From Vibrio hepatarius (lineage in GTDB: Bacteria > Pseudomonadota > Gammaproteobacteria > Enterobacterales > Vibrionaceae), in contig NZ_JAHKPM010000017.1 of NCBI RefSeq assembly GCF_018860525.1, positions 1 to 64,000 of the forward strand: a DNA stretch of 64,000 nucleotides, read 5' to 3'. Position numbers and translations under genes: made by a program. Positions within the stretch are counted from its first letter, which is position 1. Every line of letters starts with the position of its first letter. The notes under the pieces are model-generated. The model ran no database searches and was not told the DNA's origin. It saw only the letters and a program-made list of their open reading frames with translations. Below are positions 43,061 through 52,247 of this stretch, piece after piece.

Positions 43061-43918
43061 TTATAGTTGATCATTTTGTAATTTTTCTCTCAGAACGCCT
43101 GTATCCAGTTTGTATCTTGGCGGGACATCCTTGTTCGTTACTGCTGCCGCTGTGAGTGGGTCATAGTTTTTAACCATGCACATAATGTAGGTTTTGATTA
43201 CGTTAAGGAAAAGCTCACCCTCTTCTGCGTATTTTCCAAACTTAACTGATATTGGCTTAAATATCCCGTATGCCATAAATATCCCAAAGAATGTACCAAA
43301 TAGAGCAGCCCCGATCTTTGAACCAAGTTTGTCCATTCCTGCATCGAGGTATTGCATTGCAAGAATAATCCCCATCACAGCGACTGCGATCCCTAATGCT
43401 GGGAATGTATCGGTCATTGCAGTGGCTGTTTTGTATGGTGCTATCCATTCTTTTCTGTAAGCTTCAATTTCAGCATCGAGCATATCCTCAAATGTAAAGG
43501 GTGATAATACGCTGCCTGAGTCGATTAGTAGGTTTAAATTATTGCATATGAATTTTCTCGAATCTTCATCATTGAGTATTTCTGGGTACTTTGAAAAGAT
43601 CGGATCAGATGCAGGGTCGGCAAGTATTTTAGCAAGCTCCTTCTTGTTCTGAGAACACTGAGTATGCAGTTGGAACATTAGGCCGATTACGTTTTGGAAT
43701 TTTTTTTCGCTGTAAGGTGGCTTAAAAAAGTATGTCATGAATTTAGCGAATTGTTTCATCCCTTTGCCAGTGTTTGTGGCAATAAAGAAACCAATTCCTG
43801 ACCCGCCTAACATTATTAGTTCAAATGGTTGCCATAAATTTGCGATATTACCACCAGCGCCAACAAAGCCTCCTATTAATGATGCGACGATAAATAGTAA
43901 TGAAAATAGTATTTGCAT
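43061..43918 (-). CDS. motA: MotA, flagellar stator subunit
   Basis: Forms the stator ring that pushes FliG. 285 aa, four TM segments, similar to E. coli MotA (295) and to lateral-flagellar LafT rather than to the ~253-aa PomA. Start QILFSLLFIVASLIGGFVGAG; later TDTFPALGIAVAVMGIILAM and the last TM pair with ALFGTFFGIFMAYGIFKPI. The 12-bp gap after fliE places the stator in the basal-body operon. Confidence 0.93.
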   Translation of the reverse strand: MQILFSLLFIVASLIGGFVGAGGNIANLWQPFELIMLGGSGIGFFIATNTGKGMKQFAKFMTYFFKPPYSEKKFQNVIGLMFQLHTQCSQNKKELAKILADPASDPIFSKYPEILNDEDSRKFICNNLNLLIDSGSVLSPFTFEDMLDAEIEAYRKEWIAPYKTATAMTDTFPALGIAVAVMGIILAMQYLDAGMDKLGSKIGAALFGTFFGIFMAYGIFKPISVKFGKYAEEGELFLNVIKTYIMCMVKNYDPLTAAAVTNKDVPPRYKLDTGVLREKLQNDQL

Positions 43919-43930
43919 TTTTTTTGTTAT

Positions 43931-44248
43931 TTATAATTGAGTATTTAATATCTCCTTGTATTGTTCAAGTAGCTTATTTCTTACTTGTTTGGTTGCCTCC
44001 ATGGAAATCTCTGATTTGTGGTTAGCTTGCATTACGTTAGCTACGCTTATTCCTTCTTCTCCTGATACAAACCTTCTCGATAAATCAGCAGCTTGAGACT
44101 GTAGTGCGTTCGAGTTGTTAATTGCTGACGCAAATAGGTCACTAAAGTTTTCAGATGGAGCATTTTCTGTTCTAGGGGCGTTAGCCGCCCCTATCTTCAT
44201 TGCCTCCATCTCAACTAGCATGCTGCTATTAGATATTGGAGAAATCAT
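43931..44248 (-). CDS. fliE: FliE, MS-ring/rod junction protein
   Basis: FliE links the MS ring to the rod. 105 aa, normal length. ENFSDLFASAINNSNALQSQAA and GEEGISVANVMQANHKSEISMEATKQVRNKLLEQYKEI, broken into shorter blocks, follow the family C-terminal pattern. It is 1 bp downstream of fliN rather than beside fliF. Confidence 0.9.
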   Translation of the reverse strand: MISPISNSSMLVEMEAMKIGAANAPRTENAPSENFSDLFASAINNSNALQSQAADLSRRFVSGEEGISVANVMQANHKSEISMEATKQVRNKLLEQYKEILNTQL

Positions 44249-44249
44249 G

Positions 44250-44486
44250 TTATGCTGTTTCCGTTATTGTGAATTTAATCTTTCCATCAACTTCTTCTAC
44301 TGTACCTTTTCCAAGAAGCTGCTCACCTGCAAGGAGTTCGAAACTGTCACTTGCTTGTGTGTCAAGCTCGACTATTGAACCCTCTTTTAGGTTTTTTAGT
44401 TTACCTATTTTTATTGATACTTTTCCTACCCTTACTGATAGGTCAACTGATACATTGTCGATTGTGTTTTCGTTTGCGTTACTCAT
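44250..44486 (-). CDS. fliN: FliN, C-ring protein (SpoA domain only)
   Basis: C-ring base protein and export cargo dock. 78 aa is just the SpoA domain: DLSVRVGKVSIKIGKLKNLKEGSIVELD and then LLAGEQLLGKGTVEEVDGKIKFTITE. The N-terminal extension of most FliN proteins is missing. It follows fliM by 5 bp. Confidence 0.9.
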   Translation of the reverse strand: MSNANENTIDNVSVDLSVRVGKVSIKIGKLKNLKEGSIVELDTQASDSFELLAGEQLLGKGTVEEVDGKIKFTITETA

Positions 44487-44491
44487 GGTAT

Positions 44492-45325
44492 TTACCTTTT
44501 TTCTGAAATTTGAATTAATTGATTGTTTGTGTCGTCACTACCCAGCAGACCTTTTGCAATTGTTGAATTGTCTGATCTATTTATGAGTGAGACTTCGCTG
44601 GTAGGGATGTAAAACTCATCGCCTACCTTAAGATTCTTCACATCACCTAGTTTCGCTTTAAAGACCTCAAAGCGAGCATCAAGGTTTACGTTCAGTTCAG
44701 ATAGATTGGTCTTATCAGATATCTTGGTCGAGTTCTCGTCTAAACTGTTAAGGTTACAGTATTTTAGAACACCATCAGAAGTAATTATCGATAGTTTTAC
44801 AACCTCTTCTTTGAAGGTGCAGTTCACTGTGTTGACCTGCACCCTTTGGTCGTTCTTGAATGCTACTCCATTGTCATCTAGTTCACTTATTTTAAGCATT
44901 ACTTCCGAGTGCTTATTTAGCTCTTCAGTAATAACAGGATGTATAAGTTGCATAAACTGTCTGAGGAATGCTATTTCACAACTTGTAGCTTTTGCTAACC
45001 CATGTTTCTGAGGGGCGTTTAGTCTACCCCCAGCCCAGTAGTAAGAGCATTTTGATAAGAATTCACTATCAAAGCCAATGGCAATGAATGAACTTTCATC
45101 AAACTGTACACCCAATTTGTACTTTATCTGTGGTGATACATTTTCTATGTACTCTTTTGCGGTATGCGTGGCTAGTTCTAAATTGCCTGACGGAACCATA
45201 GGTATAGATAGGTTACCTCTTGTTAAGGCGCATATTTTGCTACCTATACTTGAGGCAAACCCCCTCATTGCAATTGCTTGCTGCTGAGATTCAAATTCAG
45301 CCGATGTAGTTTTCTTTATAAACAT
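44492..45325 (-). CDS. fliM: FliM-like C-ring protein without the CheY-binding N-terminus
   Basis: FliM is the switch protein that binds CheY-P. The 277-aa protein is about 55 residues short. The usual N-terminal SQxEIDALL motif is absent; it begins MFIKKTTSAEFESQQ. The middle CheC-like domain is divergent, and the C-terminal SpoA domain is recognisable (LNVNLDARFEVFKAKLGDVKNLKVGDEFYI). By position between flhA and fliN it is the FliM of this system. It may not respond to chemotaxis signals. Confidence 0.75.
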   Translation of the reverse strand: MFIKKTTSAEFESQQQAIAMRGFASSIGSKICALTRGNLSIPMVPSGNLELATHTAKEYIENVSPQIKYKLGVQFDESSFIAIGFDSEFLSKCSYYWAGGRLNAPQKHGLAKATSCEIAFLRQFMQLIHPVITEELNKHSEVMLKISELDDNGVAFKNDQRVQVNTVNCTFKEEVVKLSIITSDGVLKYCNLNSLDENSTKISDKTNLSELNVNLDARFEVFKAKLGDVKNLKVGDEFYIPTSEVSLINRSDNSTIAKGLLGSDDTNNQLIQISEKR

Positions 45326-45349
45326 ATTGTCTTTTTGATTGATAAAAGT

Positions 45350-47419
45350 TTAAGAAATTATGTGAGCAATATCTATTGAAGTGCTAGTGCCAACTTCATT
45401 AATACCTAATACGTGTATTTCTGGGAATAAAATATGAAGCTGGTCATACAGTCCCGTTCTTAAGGTGTCATCACAAATCAAAACTAGCGGGTACTGCATA
45501 TCACTCATGAATTCATTAACCTTCATAAGATTTTCTTTCAGAGAATCAAGTGTCTCTGGTGGTATAAACAGTCCACCTGCTGGGTTTCTCATTTGACTTA
45601 AAGCCATCTGCTTATCAGGGTGAAGAGTCACAACTTTAAGTGATGAAGTATCGTTAGCTTCCTTGATAATGCTTTCAATTATCCACGGCATAAGTTTCTT
45701 TCTAACTTCACTAAGGTATCCCGAAGCGGTAATTCCGCTGAAACTTTGCAGTTCAGCCATAGCTTCTAGGATAATCGGCATTTGAGTGATCGGCACTCTC
45801 TCATGCAGAAGAGCTTTGAGGATACCGAGTAAGGTAACTAACGACTGATCGCCCTTAATTGCTGAAGCTACTAATTTTGGTTTTCGACTTTCGAGTTGCT
45901 GAATCATGCTTTGAGCCGTGTCGGTATCGACCATCGCATCTAGGTGCTTTTGTATTGTGATACTCAGGTGTGTTGTTATTATTTGGTTTGGCTCTAAGAC
46001 TTCATAACCTTTTTCTTCTGCTTCCGAAACCATTGACTCCATTATCCAGAACCCATCATAGCCTAAGGCTGGATCTTTTGCAGGTATACCGTCAATTGGC
46101 TCAAAATCTTCTTCACCGATGGCAAGAAGAAGGTTTGAGTAAACTTCACCTCCACCACAAGGCAGCCCTTTGATGTGAATTTTATATTCATTAGGATTTA
46201 ACTCAAAGTTGTAGTCTACTCTAGGTGCCTCAATCAGTACCCCATACTCTTTCGAAATTTCAATTCTTTCACCAGTAATTGATTGTAAAAGAGCAGTAGT
46301 TTCAGATTTAACTAAATCAGTAAGTCCACTTCCTACCGATAGTCTAATGGTGTCGTGCTCTTTGATATCTTCGATAGAAACTCCCTTTCTATCAAGAGGT
46401 TTCTGTTCTTCTGTGGATTGACTCGCTTCTAGCTCCCTTTTCGCGATATCTTCATTTTTTTTCTTTATCTTGCTGCCAAAAAAGAGAAGTGCAGCCCCGA
46501 TACTCAGAAAGAGAACATTAGGCATTGCGGGTATTAAACCAATAATGCAAACAATAGCGCCTGCCATAATTGGGATCATGTGATTAGACCCGAACTGGAT
46601 CTTAATCATTTCGCTTAGTTCGGTGTTGTTACTAACCTTCGTTGATATGATAGCTGTAGCAAGTGCCATGATGATAGAAGGTAGTATTGCGACTAAGCCA
46701 TCACCAATCGAGAGCAGCAAGTAAGTTTCTGTCGCCTCAACAAATGTCATGCCTTTTTGTGCTGAACCAACTGTAATGCCTCCAATAATATTGATCAGAA
46801 GGATTAGTATTCCAGCTATTGCGTCACCTTTAACAAACTTTGATGCTCCGTCCATTGAGCCATAGAACTGTGACTCTTGGGATAGCTCTGCACGCCTTTC
46901 TGTTGCCTGTTCTTGTGTAATGGCACCACTGTTCAAATCAGCGTCAATTGCCATTTGTTTTCCGGGCATTGCATCAAGTGTGAAACGAGCTGAAACTTCA
47001 GAAACACGCTCAGTACCCTTTGTTACAACAACAAAGTTGATAATCGTTAAAATTACAAAAACGATTATACCTACTACAAAGTTTCCTCCAATTACGAAGT
47101 TTCCAAATGACTCAATAATCTGACCTGATGCTCCGCTCCCGACGTGACCTTTAAGTAAAATTACTCGCGTTGAGGCTATGTTTAATGAAAGCCTTAGCAT
47201 GGTTGCTAGCAGCAGAACTGTTGGGAAAATTGAGAATTCAAGTGTTCTCTTGGCGAAAACACATGCCATCAAAACACTCAGTGATATCACTATGTTCGTG
47301 ATAAAGAGTAGGTCAAGAGCTATAGGTGGTAATGGGATTATAATCATCCCTAGTATTAAAATTATTGCGAATGGTATGGTAAACCCTTGCATAATTTCTT
47401 TATTAAATTTTATGTTCAT
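45350..47419 (-). CDS. flhA: FlhA, export gate component
   Basis: FlhA forms the export-gate nonamer and docks chaperone-cargo. 689 aa. The N-terminal ~310 residues hold about eight TM segments with IVISLSVLMACVFAKRTLEFSIFPTVLLL and ARFTLDAMPGKQMAIDADLNSG (FHIPEP region), shown here in parts. The cytoplasmic domain carries VRDDPALGYDG-like IPAKDPALGYDGFWI and ITQMPIILEAMAE. Intact. Its start overlaps the flgA stop by 17 bp. Confidence 0.95.
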   Translation of the reverse strand: MNIKFNKEIMQGFTIPFAIILILGMIIIPLPPIALDLLFITNIVISLSVLMACVFAKRTLEFSIFPTVLLLATMLRLSLNIASTRVILLKGHVGSGASGQIIESFGNFVIGGNFVVGIIVFVILTIINFVVVTKGTERVSEVSARFTLDAMPGKQMAIDADLNSGAITQEQATERRAELSQESQFYGSMDGASKFVKGDAIAGILILLINIIGGITVGSAQKGMTFVEATETYLLLSIGDGLVAILPSIIMALATAIISTKVSNNTELSEMIKIQFGSNHMIPIMAGAIVCIIGLIPAMPNVLFLSIGAALLFFGSKIKKKNEDIAKRELEASQSTEEQKPLDRKGVSIEDIKEHDTIRLSVGSGLTDLVKSETTALLQSITGERIEISKEYGVLIEAPRVDYNFELNPNEYKIHIKGLPCGGGEVYSNLLLAIGEEDFEPIDGIPAKDPALGYDGFWIMESMVSEAEEKGYEVLEPNQIITTHLSITIQKHLDAMVDTDTAQSMIQQLESRKPKLVASAIKGDQSLVTLLGILKALLHERVPITQMPIILEAMAELQSFSGITASGYLSEVRKKLMPWIIESIIKEANDTSSLKVVTLHPDKQMALSQMRNPAGGLFIPPETLDSLKENLMKVNEFMSDMQYPLVLICDDTLRTGLYDQLHILFPEIHVLGINEVGTSTSIDIAHIIS

Positions 47420-48077
47420 TTATTATCACTGTAGAGCTGTTAAGTACTTTTGCGTAAAATGTCTTTTCTGATGTCGTATTTTCTACTTTTATAGTTTCTC
47501 CAATGGCACCATCTTCTAGCGCTACAACGTCAATTGAAATAGCGATATTGGACAATATAGCCTTTGCTTTTATATGCCACCCTCTTTCTATCACAGGTGC
47601 CACATCTACATTTTTAAGACTTATTGGCTGACCTTTTGTAAGATTTCTAGATGTTTGATAGTAATTATCTTTAACTAGATCTTTGAAAGTGATTCCGTTT
47701 ATTTCATTAACTGGAACCCAATCAATAGCGAAATTATCTCTATTTAGTCTAGTTTTCCTTTTTATGCTCCTTTTCGCAACTAAACTCTTTGTCCTCCCGT
47801 CCAGTTTCGCTGAGAATGATACTTCTCTTCCGTCTTGGCATTTTGTTTTAAAGGTGGATATGGAAGGTCTGTTTTCATTAATGTTGAAACTAACCTTAGA
47901 GATAGAGCAGTTTTCCAAAAGCCTTTTTGTTCTATCATTTATTCTTAAAGATGAATAACTTGTATCTTTACTTGCTGGTATGTAGCTAAGTAGAATCTTT
48001 TCAATATCTGTATTGTAGGCGGCTTCCAAAGGGGCAATAACTGCTGCAATGATGATTAATGCTGGTTTTATCCTCAT
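47403..48077 (-). CDS. flgA: FlgA, P-ring assembly chaperone
   Basis: Periplasmic chaperone that guides FlgI around the rod. 224 aa, signal peptide (ALIIIAAVIAPLEA) and C-terminal SAF-type domain: VAKRSIKRKTRLNRDNF, NLTKGQPISLKNVD and VEDGAIGETIKVENTTSEK-like ALEDGAIGETIKVENTT. The ATG follows CAGGAG. It lies between flhA and fliG, not next to flgB as usual. It is exported by a Sec pathway. Confidence 0.88.
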   Translation of the reverse strand: MRIKPALIIIAAVIAPLEAAYNTDIEKILLSYIPASKDTSYSSLRINDRTKRLLENCSISKVSFNINENRPSISTFKTKCQDGREVSFSAKLDGRTKSLVAKRSIKRKTRLNRDNFAIDWVPVNEINGITFKDLVKDNYYQTSRNLTKGQPISLKNVDVAPVIERGWHIKAKAILSNIAISIDVVALEDGAIGETIKVENTTSEKTFYAKVLNSSTVIINEHKI

Positions 48078-48098
48078 TATTTCTCCTGTGTAATAAAT

Positions 48099-48118
48099 AA
48101 GGCACCCGTAGGTGCCTT
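48099..48118 (-). terminator. Terminator or attenuator between fliG and flgA
   Basis: AAGGCACC/GGTGCCTT, perfect 8-bp stem with a 4-base loop, followed on the minus strand by ATTTATTA. It would part fliF-fliG from flgA-flhA at least partly. Confidence 0.6.
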
Positions 48119-48140
48119 GGAAGTTTAGTGAATTTTTTTC

Positions 48141-49082
48141 TTATTTCACAATCTCTATCTTGCCATCAGACTGAAGCTTTTTGGCTCGTACAATAACCAG
48201 CTTTTGAGCTTCTGAAATCATCTTCTTGTCGTCTTTTTTGACAGTCTTATCTATGTTGAATGTGACGTCTTGTGCTTTGGTTGGAGTCAACCCAGCTTTA
48301 ACCTTGTTGAATATTGACTCATCGCACAGGCAGAAAGCGTAAGCGATATCTGTAGTGCCGATGTCACCAATAATTTCAGACAACACATCTTCGCCTTGTT
48401 CAAGGATATGGCTAAACGTAAGAACATTGGCTCTAATCTTTTCAGCAATATCTTCAGGCAGACTATCAAGGTATTTATTGAGATGATCTTCTTCCATACC
48501 ATCAGTGAAAGACAATATTCTATCAAGGTTTCCAGAGTTACTGCTTTCGTTGCTTGAGATTAGGTCTTCAACTACTGAATTGATTGCAATAAGTGTTTCT
48601 CGACTAGGAGCCTCAGCTTTATCCGCTTCATGTGTGATTTTAGACTGTTCATCTATATCGAAATAACCAAACACTTCAACAGACAGTTTTTCTGGCATCT
48701 CAAATAGTATAATTGCCTGATGAAGCGGTTGTTCCATTTTGATCAGGTTAAAAACTTCCTCGGAACTCATTGAAGATAACTTTTTAAAGCCATTCATCTT
48801 TCTTGATATCTTTCCAAATGCGCCATTCTCGAATCCAATATCATCAAGGGCATCCATTAGGCTCTCGCGCTTACCACCCACAACTAAGTTAACGGAGGTG
48901 TTAAACTCTCTTACGATTTCGATTGCTTGGCTTTTGGACACCGTTTCCGGTGTCTCTTTATCAATAAGGTCGAGAGTCTCTTCTGATAGCTGCAAGGTTT
49001 GAATAATCGGTGTTATAGCGTCATAACCAACTGCTCGAATTAGTAGGCCAATTTTTTGGGTGCCTGTTAGGTTACTTGTCAT
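48141..49082 (-). CDS. fliG: FliG-like rotor protein
   Basis: FliG couples the MS ring to the C ring and receives torque from MotA. The ATG at 49082 follows AGGTGAG and overlaps the end of fliF. 313 aa. TGTQKIGLLIRAVG at the start, KMEQPLHQAIILFEM (the EHPQ-type motif, here EQPL) and a C-terminal domain ending EAQKLVIVRAKKLQSDGKIEIV match FliG. The torque helix DDRxIQKLLREVD is replaced by GEDVLSEIIGDIG, losing both conserved Arg. It is strongly divergent. Confidence 0.85.
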   Translation of the reverse strand: MTSNLTGTQKIGLLIRAVGYDAITPIIQTLQLSEETLDLIDKETPETVSKSQAIEIVREFNTSVNLVVGGKRESLMDALDDIGFENGAFGKISRKMNGFKKLSSMSSEEVFNLIKMEQPLHQAIILFEMPEKLSVEVFGYFDIDEQSKITHEADKAEAPSRETLIAINSVVEDLISSNESSNSGNLDRILSFTDGMEEDHLNKYLDSLPEDIAEKIRANVLTFSHILEQGEDVLSEIIGDIGTTDIAYAFCLCDESIFNKVKAGLTPTKAQDVTFNIDKTVKKDDKKMISEAQKLVIVRAKKLQSDGKIEIVK

Positions 49083-50793
49083 TTTTCTCACCTGCTGCGC
49101 TTTCGTTATTTTCTTCTTCTGATTTCTCTTCAGGGTCAGCCAACTTATTATTATCTGAATCTAGATCTTCATCTTTTTCAGAGTTTAAAAGGTCTTCTAA
49201 TGAGATGTCAGCAAGCCAACTCTGTAGGACGTTTTGTGACTCAGTTGGCTTAGTCTTCATTAGCTCAATAGACTTGGTTGTTTCATTGTTAAATTCAGCT
49301 TCAGTTGCTTCGGTTGAAATTTGTTCAACCAGACCAGTTTCGCTATTGAGCGCTTCGTCCGTTGTTGTTAGGCTAGCTGCCTCATTATCGTTGCTGCTTT
49401 CTTCTTCTTTTGATGATGGAAGGATTCTGTTTACTAAAGGACGCCAGAACAGAAGCCATAGAAGTAGGATTGCGCCTATCATCTTGCCTGCTTCGATTGC
49501 GTCTTTACCTATTTTTGTCTCGTAAAACGGCAGTGGATCCGCAGGAACCACTTCAGGCTCTGTGAAGGTCATGGCACGGACATCTAGGTTGTCGCCTCGA
49601 TCAGGATTAAATCCAATACTTGATTGAGTTAGTGAAGTAATGCTTTCTATTGCTTTTGGTAGCTCTACCTCGGTAAAGTTTCGGCTATCAAAAAGTATGG
49701 CAACATTTATCTTCTGGATTTCTCCAGCAGATTTAATTGTGTGAGTTATGCTCTTACCAACAGAGTAGTTTGTGGTTTCCTTAATGTGGCTTACACCTTT
49801 ATCCTGCGAACTATTTGTAGAACCTGAGTCTGGTGATTCCTCAAAAGATGCGTGATCTGGCGGTTGGTTCGCGACTGCACCAACTACGCCACCGCCACCA
49901 GCTAGGTCTTTGTCGTAGCTTTTTTCTGTTTGTTGGCTAAGTATTACTGATGAAGTAACGGGTTCTTCTTTAGTGTTTTCTACTTTATCAAAGTTTACAT
50001 TGGCTTCTACGTTCACTCTGACTTGATCTAGGCCAACTATAGGGGCAACAACCTCAACTATTTTTTGTCTTAGCTGTTCTTCTATTTGCGCTTTGTGTTC
50101 CGAGGAAGTGCCTATATTTCCTAGAGCGTAGTCAGAACCTTTTGATAGTGCTATTCCTGTGTGATCTAGGATTATTACATTCTCCTCAGGTAGATTTGGG
50201 ATACTGAATGAAATCATTTTAACGATCCCATTAATTTGAGCACGGTTGAGACTCTTACCTCTTTTTATCGTTAAAACAACAGAAGCACTAGACGGAGATA
50301 CATCTCTAAGGAATTGGCTGTTTTTTGCTACTGCCAACCTAACTTGTGCCTTTTCGACATTATCTAATTGCAGAATTGAGCTTTCTAGATTCTCTTCCAA
50401 GATCTGTCTTGATATCTGCTCTTCAGTAGACTTAGTCATATAGGGGCTACTTGAGTTACTAAGGTGCTCGTAGCCTGATATAGGTTTAGATGGTAACCCG
50501 TTTTTTGCTAATACATTAGTCGCCTTTTGTACTGCGTCACGGTCTACTAATAGTGTTGAATTATTAGGTGCTACAGTAAAGGGGATACCTTCAGCTTCTA
50601 GAATTGGGATGATCGTTTGTAAGTTTGTTTGGTCAAGATTTGTCATCATGGTGACATAGCTTGGTTGGCTGAGCTGATGAATTGTAAATCCGCTCACAGC
50701 CACGCTTACTGCTAGTGCTCCGCCAAGTAAAGCTTTTTTGTTAAATGGCAAAGCACTGACATTGTCTTTGAGTTGAGTTAGTTTGTTTTGCAC
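49072..50793 (-). CDS. fliF: FliF, MS-ring protein
   Basis: FliF builds the inner-membrane ring that starts flagellar assembly. 573 aa. TM1 (21-38), ring-building motifs with TNLDQTNLQTIIPILEAEGIPF, LPSKPISGYE, EENLESSILQLDNVEKAQVRLA, the large RBM3 region, TM2 (about 440-458) and an acidic C-terminus rich in Asp, Glu, Ser and Asn that should bind FliG. The last part overlaps fliG by 11 bp. Confidence 0.94.
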   Translation of the reverse strand: MQNKLTQLKDNVSALPFNKKALLGGALAVSVAVSGFTIHQLSQPSYVTMMTNLDQTNLQTIIPILEAEGIPFTVAPNNSTLLVDRDAVQKATNVLAKNGLPSKPISGYEHLSNSSSPYMTKSTEEQISRQILEENLESSILQLDNVEKAQVRLAVAKNSQFLRDVSPSSASVVLTIKRGKSLNRAQINGIVKMISFSIPNLPEENVIILDHTGIALSKGSDYALGNIGTSSEHKAQIEEQLRQKIVEVVAPIVGLDQVRVNVEANVNFDKVENTKEEPVTSSVILSQQTEKSYDKDLAGGGGVVGAVANQPPDHASFEESPDSGSTNSSQDKGVSHIKETTNYSVGKSITHTIKSAGEIQKINVAILFDSRNFTEVELPKAIESITSLTQSSIGFNPDRGDNLDVRAMTFTEPEVVPADPLPFYETKIGKDAIEAGKMIGAILLLWLLFWRPLVNRILPSSKEEESSNDNEAASLTTTDEALNSETGLVEQISTEATEAEFNNETTKSIELMKTKPTESQNVLQSWLADISLEDLLNSEKDEDLDSDNNKLADPEEKSEEENNESAAGEKNDK

Positions 50794-50803
50794 GGTTTAA
50801 ATC

Positions 50804-51529
50804 TCATACTATCTGGTTTCTTATTTTTCTAATGGCGTCATTCTTTATTTGAGACACCCGCCCGTCAGTTATACCCATAACCTCTCCTACTTCTCTCAAA
50901 GATAATTCTTTGTCAAAATATAGCGAGAGCACTATTTGTTCTTTTTCTGTAAGGTTTGATATGGCATTCACTAGGGATTCATTATCAACAGATTTTTCTA
51001 ATAGATTGTAAGGGTTGTCCTCATCCTGCTTAAGGGTTTCGTAAACATCATCCATTGAAGAACTATATCTTGCTTCCCAATTTAAAAGCATTGAGGAGAG
51101 TTTATCAACCTCGATTTCTAGGTAACTCGCCGCTTCCTCAAGGTTTAGAGTTTCACCTCTTGATGCAGCTTGTTGTTTTATTTTTTGATAATTACGGTAC
51201 AACTCTTGTTGGCGTCTGGGAATTACTGAGTTATTTCTGAAGTAATCAATGAATCCGCCATGTATCCTTTTCCTAGCAAATGAGTGAAAAGGAATTCCAA
51301 GTTCGGGGTCATAAGATCTGTGAAGTTCAAAAAGGTTAATTAACCCTATTTGAACTAAATCTTCTCTTTCAGATTGCGTTATGTTGTAACCGTAATTTCT
51401 CAATATAGAGCTGAGTGTATTTTTTATGTACTTCTCGTGCTCTTTATAATTCTTTTCAATCTCTATGTTGGATTTAACAAATTTTGACTTAACCTTAGAG
51501 GTCTTGTCTGTCCCTTTGTTCTGATTCAT
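50804..51529 (-). CDS. fliA: FliA, flagellar sigma-28 factor
   Basis: Directs RNA polymerase to late flagellar genes. 241 aa. Region 2: REDLVQIGLINLFELHRSYDPELGIPFHSFARKRI (shown as family-typical, with YDPxxGxxFxxxA). Region 3: EEAASYLEIEVDKLSSML. Region 4 helix-turn-helix: LSLREVGEVMGITDGRVSQI. It starts at 51529 overlapping the stop of the FlgN-like gene. With the flgM-like gene at 27892 this gives the element its own checkpoint. Confidence 0.94.
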   Translation of the reverse strand: MNQNKGTDKTSKVKSKFVKSNIEIEKNYKEHEKYIKNTLSSILRNYGYNITQSEREDLVQIGLINLFELHRSYDPELGIPFHSFARKRIHGGFIDYFRNNSVIPRRQQELYRNYQKIKQQAASRGETLNLEEAASYLEIEVDKLSSMLLNWEARYSSSMDDVYETLKQDEDNPYNLLEKSVDNESLVNAISNLTEKEQIVLSLYFDKELSLREVGEVMGITDGRVSQIKNDAIRKIRNQIV

Positions 51530-51960
51530 TATGATTCATTATTTTTTGCCTTCTTGCCCCATTTTCCAAATTTTGGGTTTGCTTTTTCCTCTAACGATTT
51601 TCCAAAGAAATTTTCTGATACCTTCTTTGCATGTTCGTTATCTGCAAATATTACATCAAGTATCTTGCTACACTCAGTGCAGTATCCGTGTAGGTTTGCT
51701 CTAGCAATACTTAGCCTTGCGTCACCTGAGCAATAGTCTTCAAAGTTATCGGCAGTGAAGGGGCTGTTGGTTCTTTCGACAAACGCCTCCTCCAACTCCT
51801 TCCACCTTTTATTGATCATCACTCTAAGTACCATGATTTCATTTTGTTTTTTGCTAACATTGATGATATTGAATGACATCAATGCACCTTCAAGTTCTAC
51901 TATTTTCTTATAGTATTCAAGCAAGCCGTCGGTTAGGTTATTTACTTCTGGTAAAATCAT
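51529..51960 (-). CDS. FlgN-like export chaperone (candidate)
   Basis: A 143-aa helical protein between flgJ and fliA, overlapping both. Length, helix pattern (LLEYYKKIVELEGALMSF) and the basic, flexible C-terminus (FGKWGKKAK) fit FlgN or FliT, which escort FlgK/FlgL or FliD. The sequence match is weak and rests mainly on position and size. Confidence 0.45.
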   Translation of the reverse strand: MILPEVNNLTDGLLEYYKKIVELEGALMSFNIINVSKKQNEIMVLRVMINKRWKELEEAFVERTNSPFTADNFEDYCSGDARLSIARANLHGYCTECSKILDVIFADNEHAKKVSENFFGKSLEEKANPKFGKWGKKAKNNES

Positions 51961-52247
51961 TTTTGTGTCTTCTCAAGGTATTCTTTGAATGTTTGTTTAA
52001 GGTCACTGTTTTCCGAAATTATTAATGAAAGCTGTCTGTTTAATAATTGGTTTGACATTATTTCTCCAGCAGATTTCTTTTCAGAAGAGAAAAGTGACTC
52101 GTCCGTTTGCATATCGTTTAACATTTTTTCTACAAATAGAGCGGAAAAGGCTGTCGCAGCCGTTTCCGCTTCTGTGGGCTTTTTTACGTTATTTATGCTC
52201 AGACTTTGAGCGGAACTATTAATAATGTAATTGGTGTCTAGCTGCAT
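51957..52247 (-). CDS. flgJ: FlgJ-like rod-binding protein, N-terminal domain only
   Basis: FlgJ scaffolds the rod; in most gammaproteobacteria a muramidase domain follows. This 96-aa protein has only the rod-binding part: AATAFSALFVEKMLNDMQ, then SAGEIMSNQLLNRQLSLIISE. No glucosaminidase domain is present, so wall opening must come from another enzyme. It overlaps flgI and the FlgN-like gene by a few bases. Confidence 0.8.
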   Translation of the reverse strand: MQLDTNYIINSSAQSLSINNVKKPTEAETAATAFSALFVEKMLNDMQTDESLFSSEKKSAGEIMSNQLLNRQLSLIISENSDLKQTFKEYLEKTQK

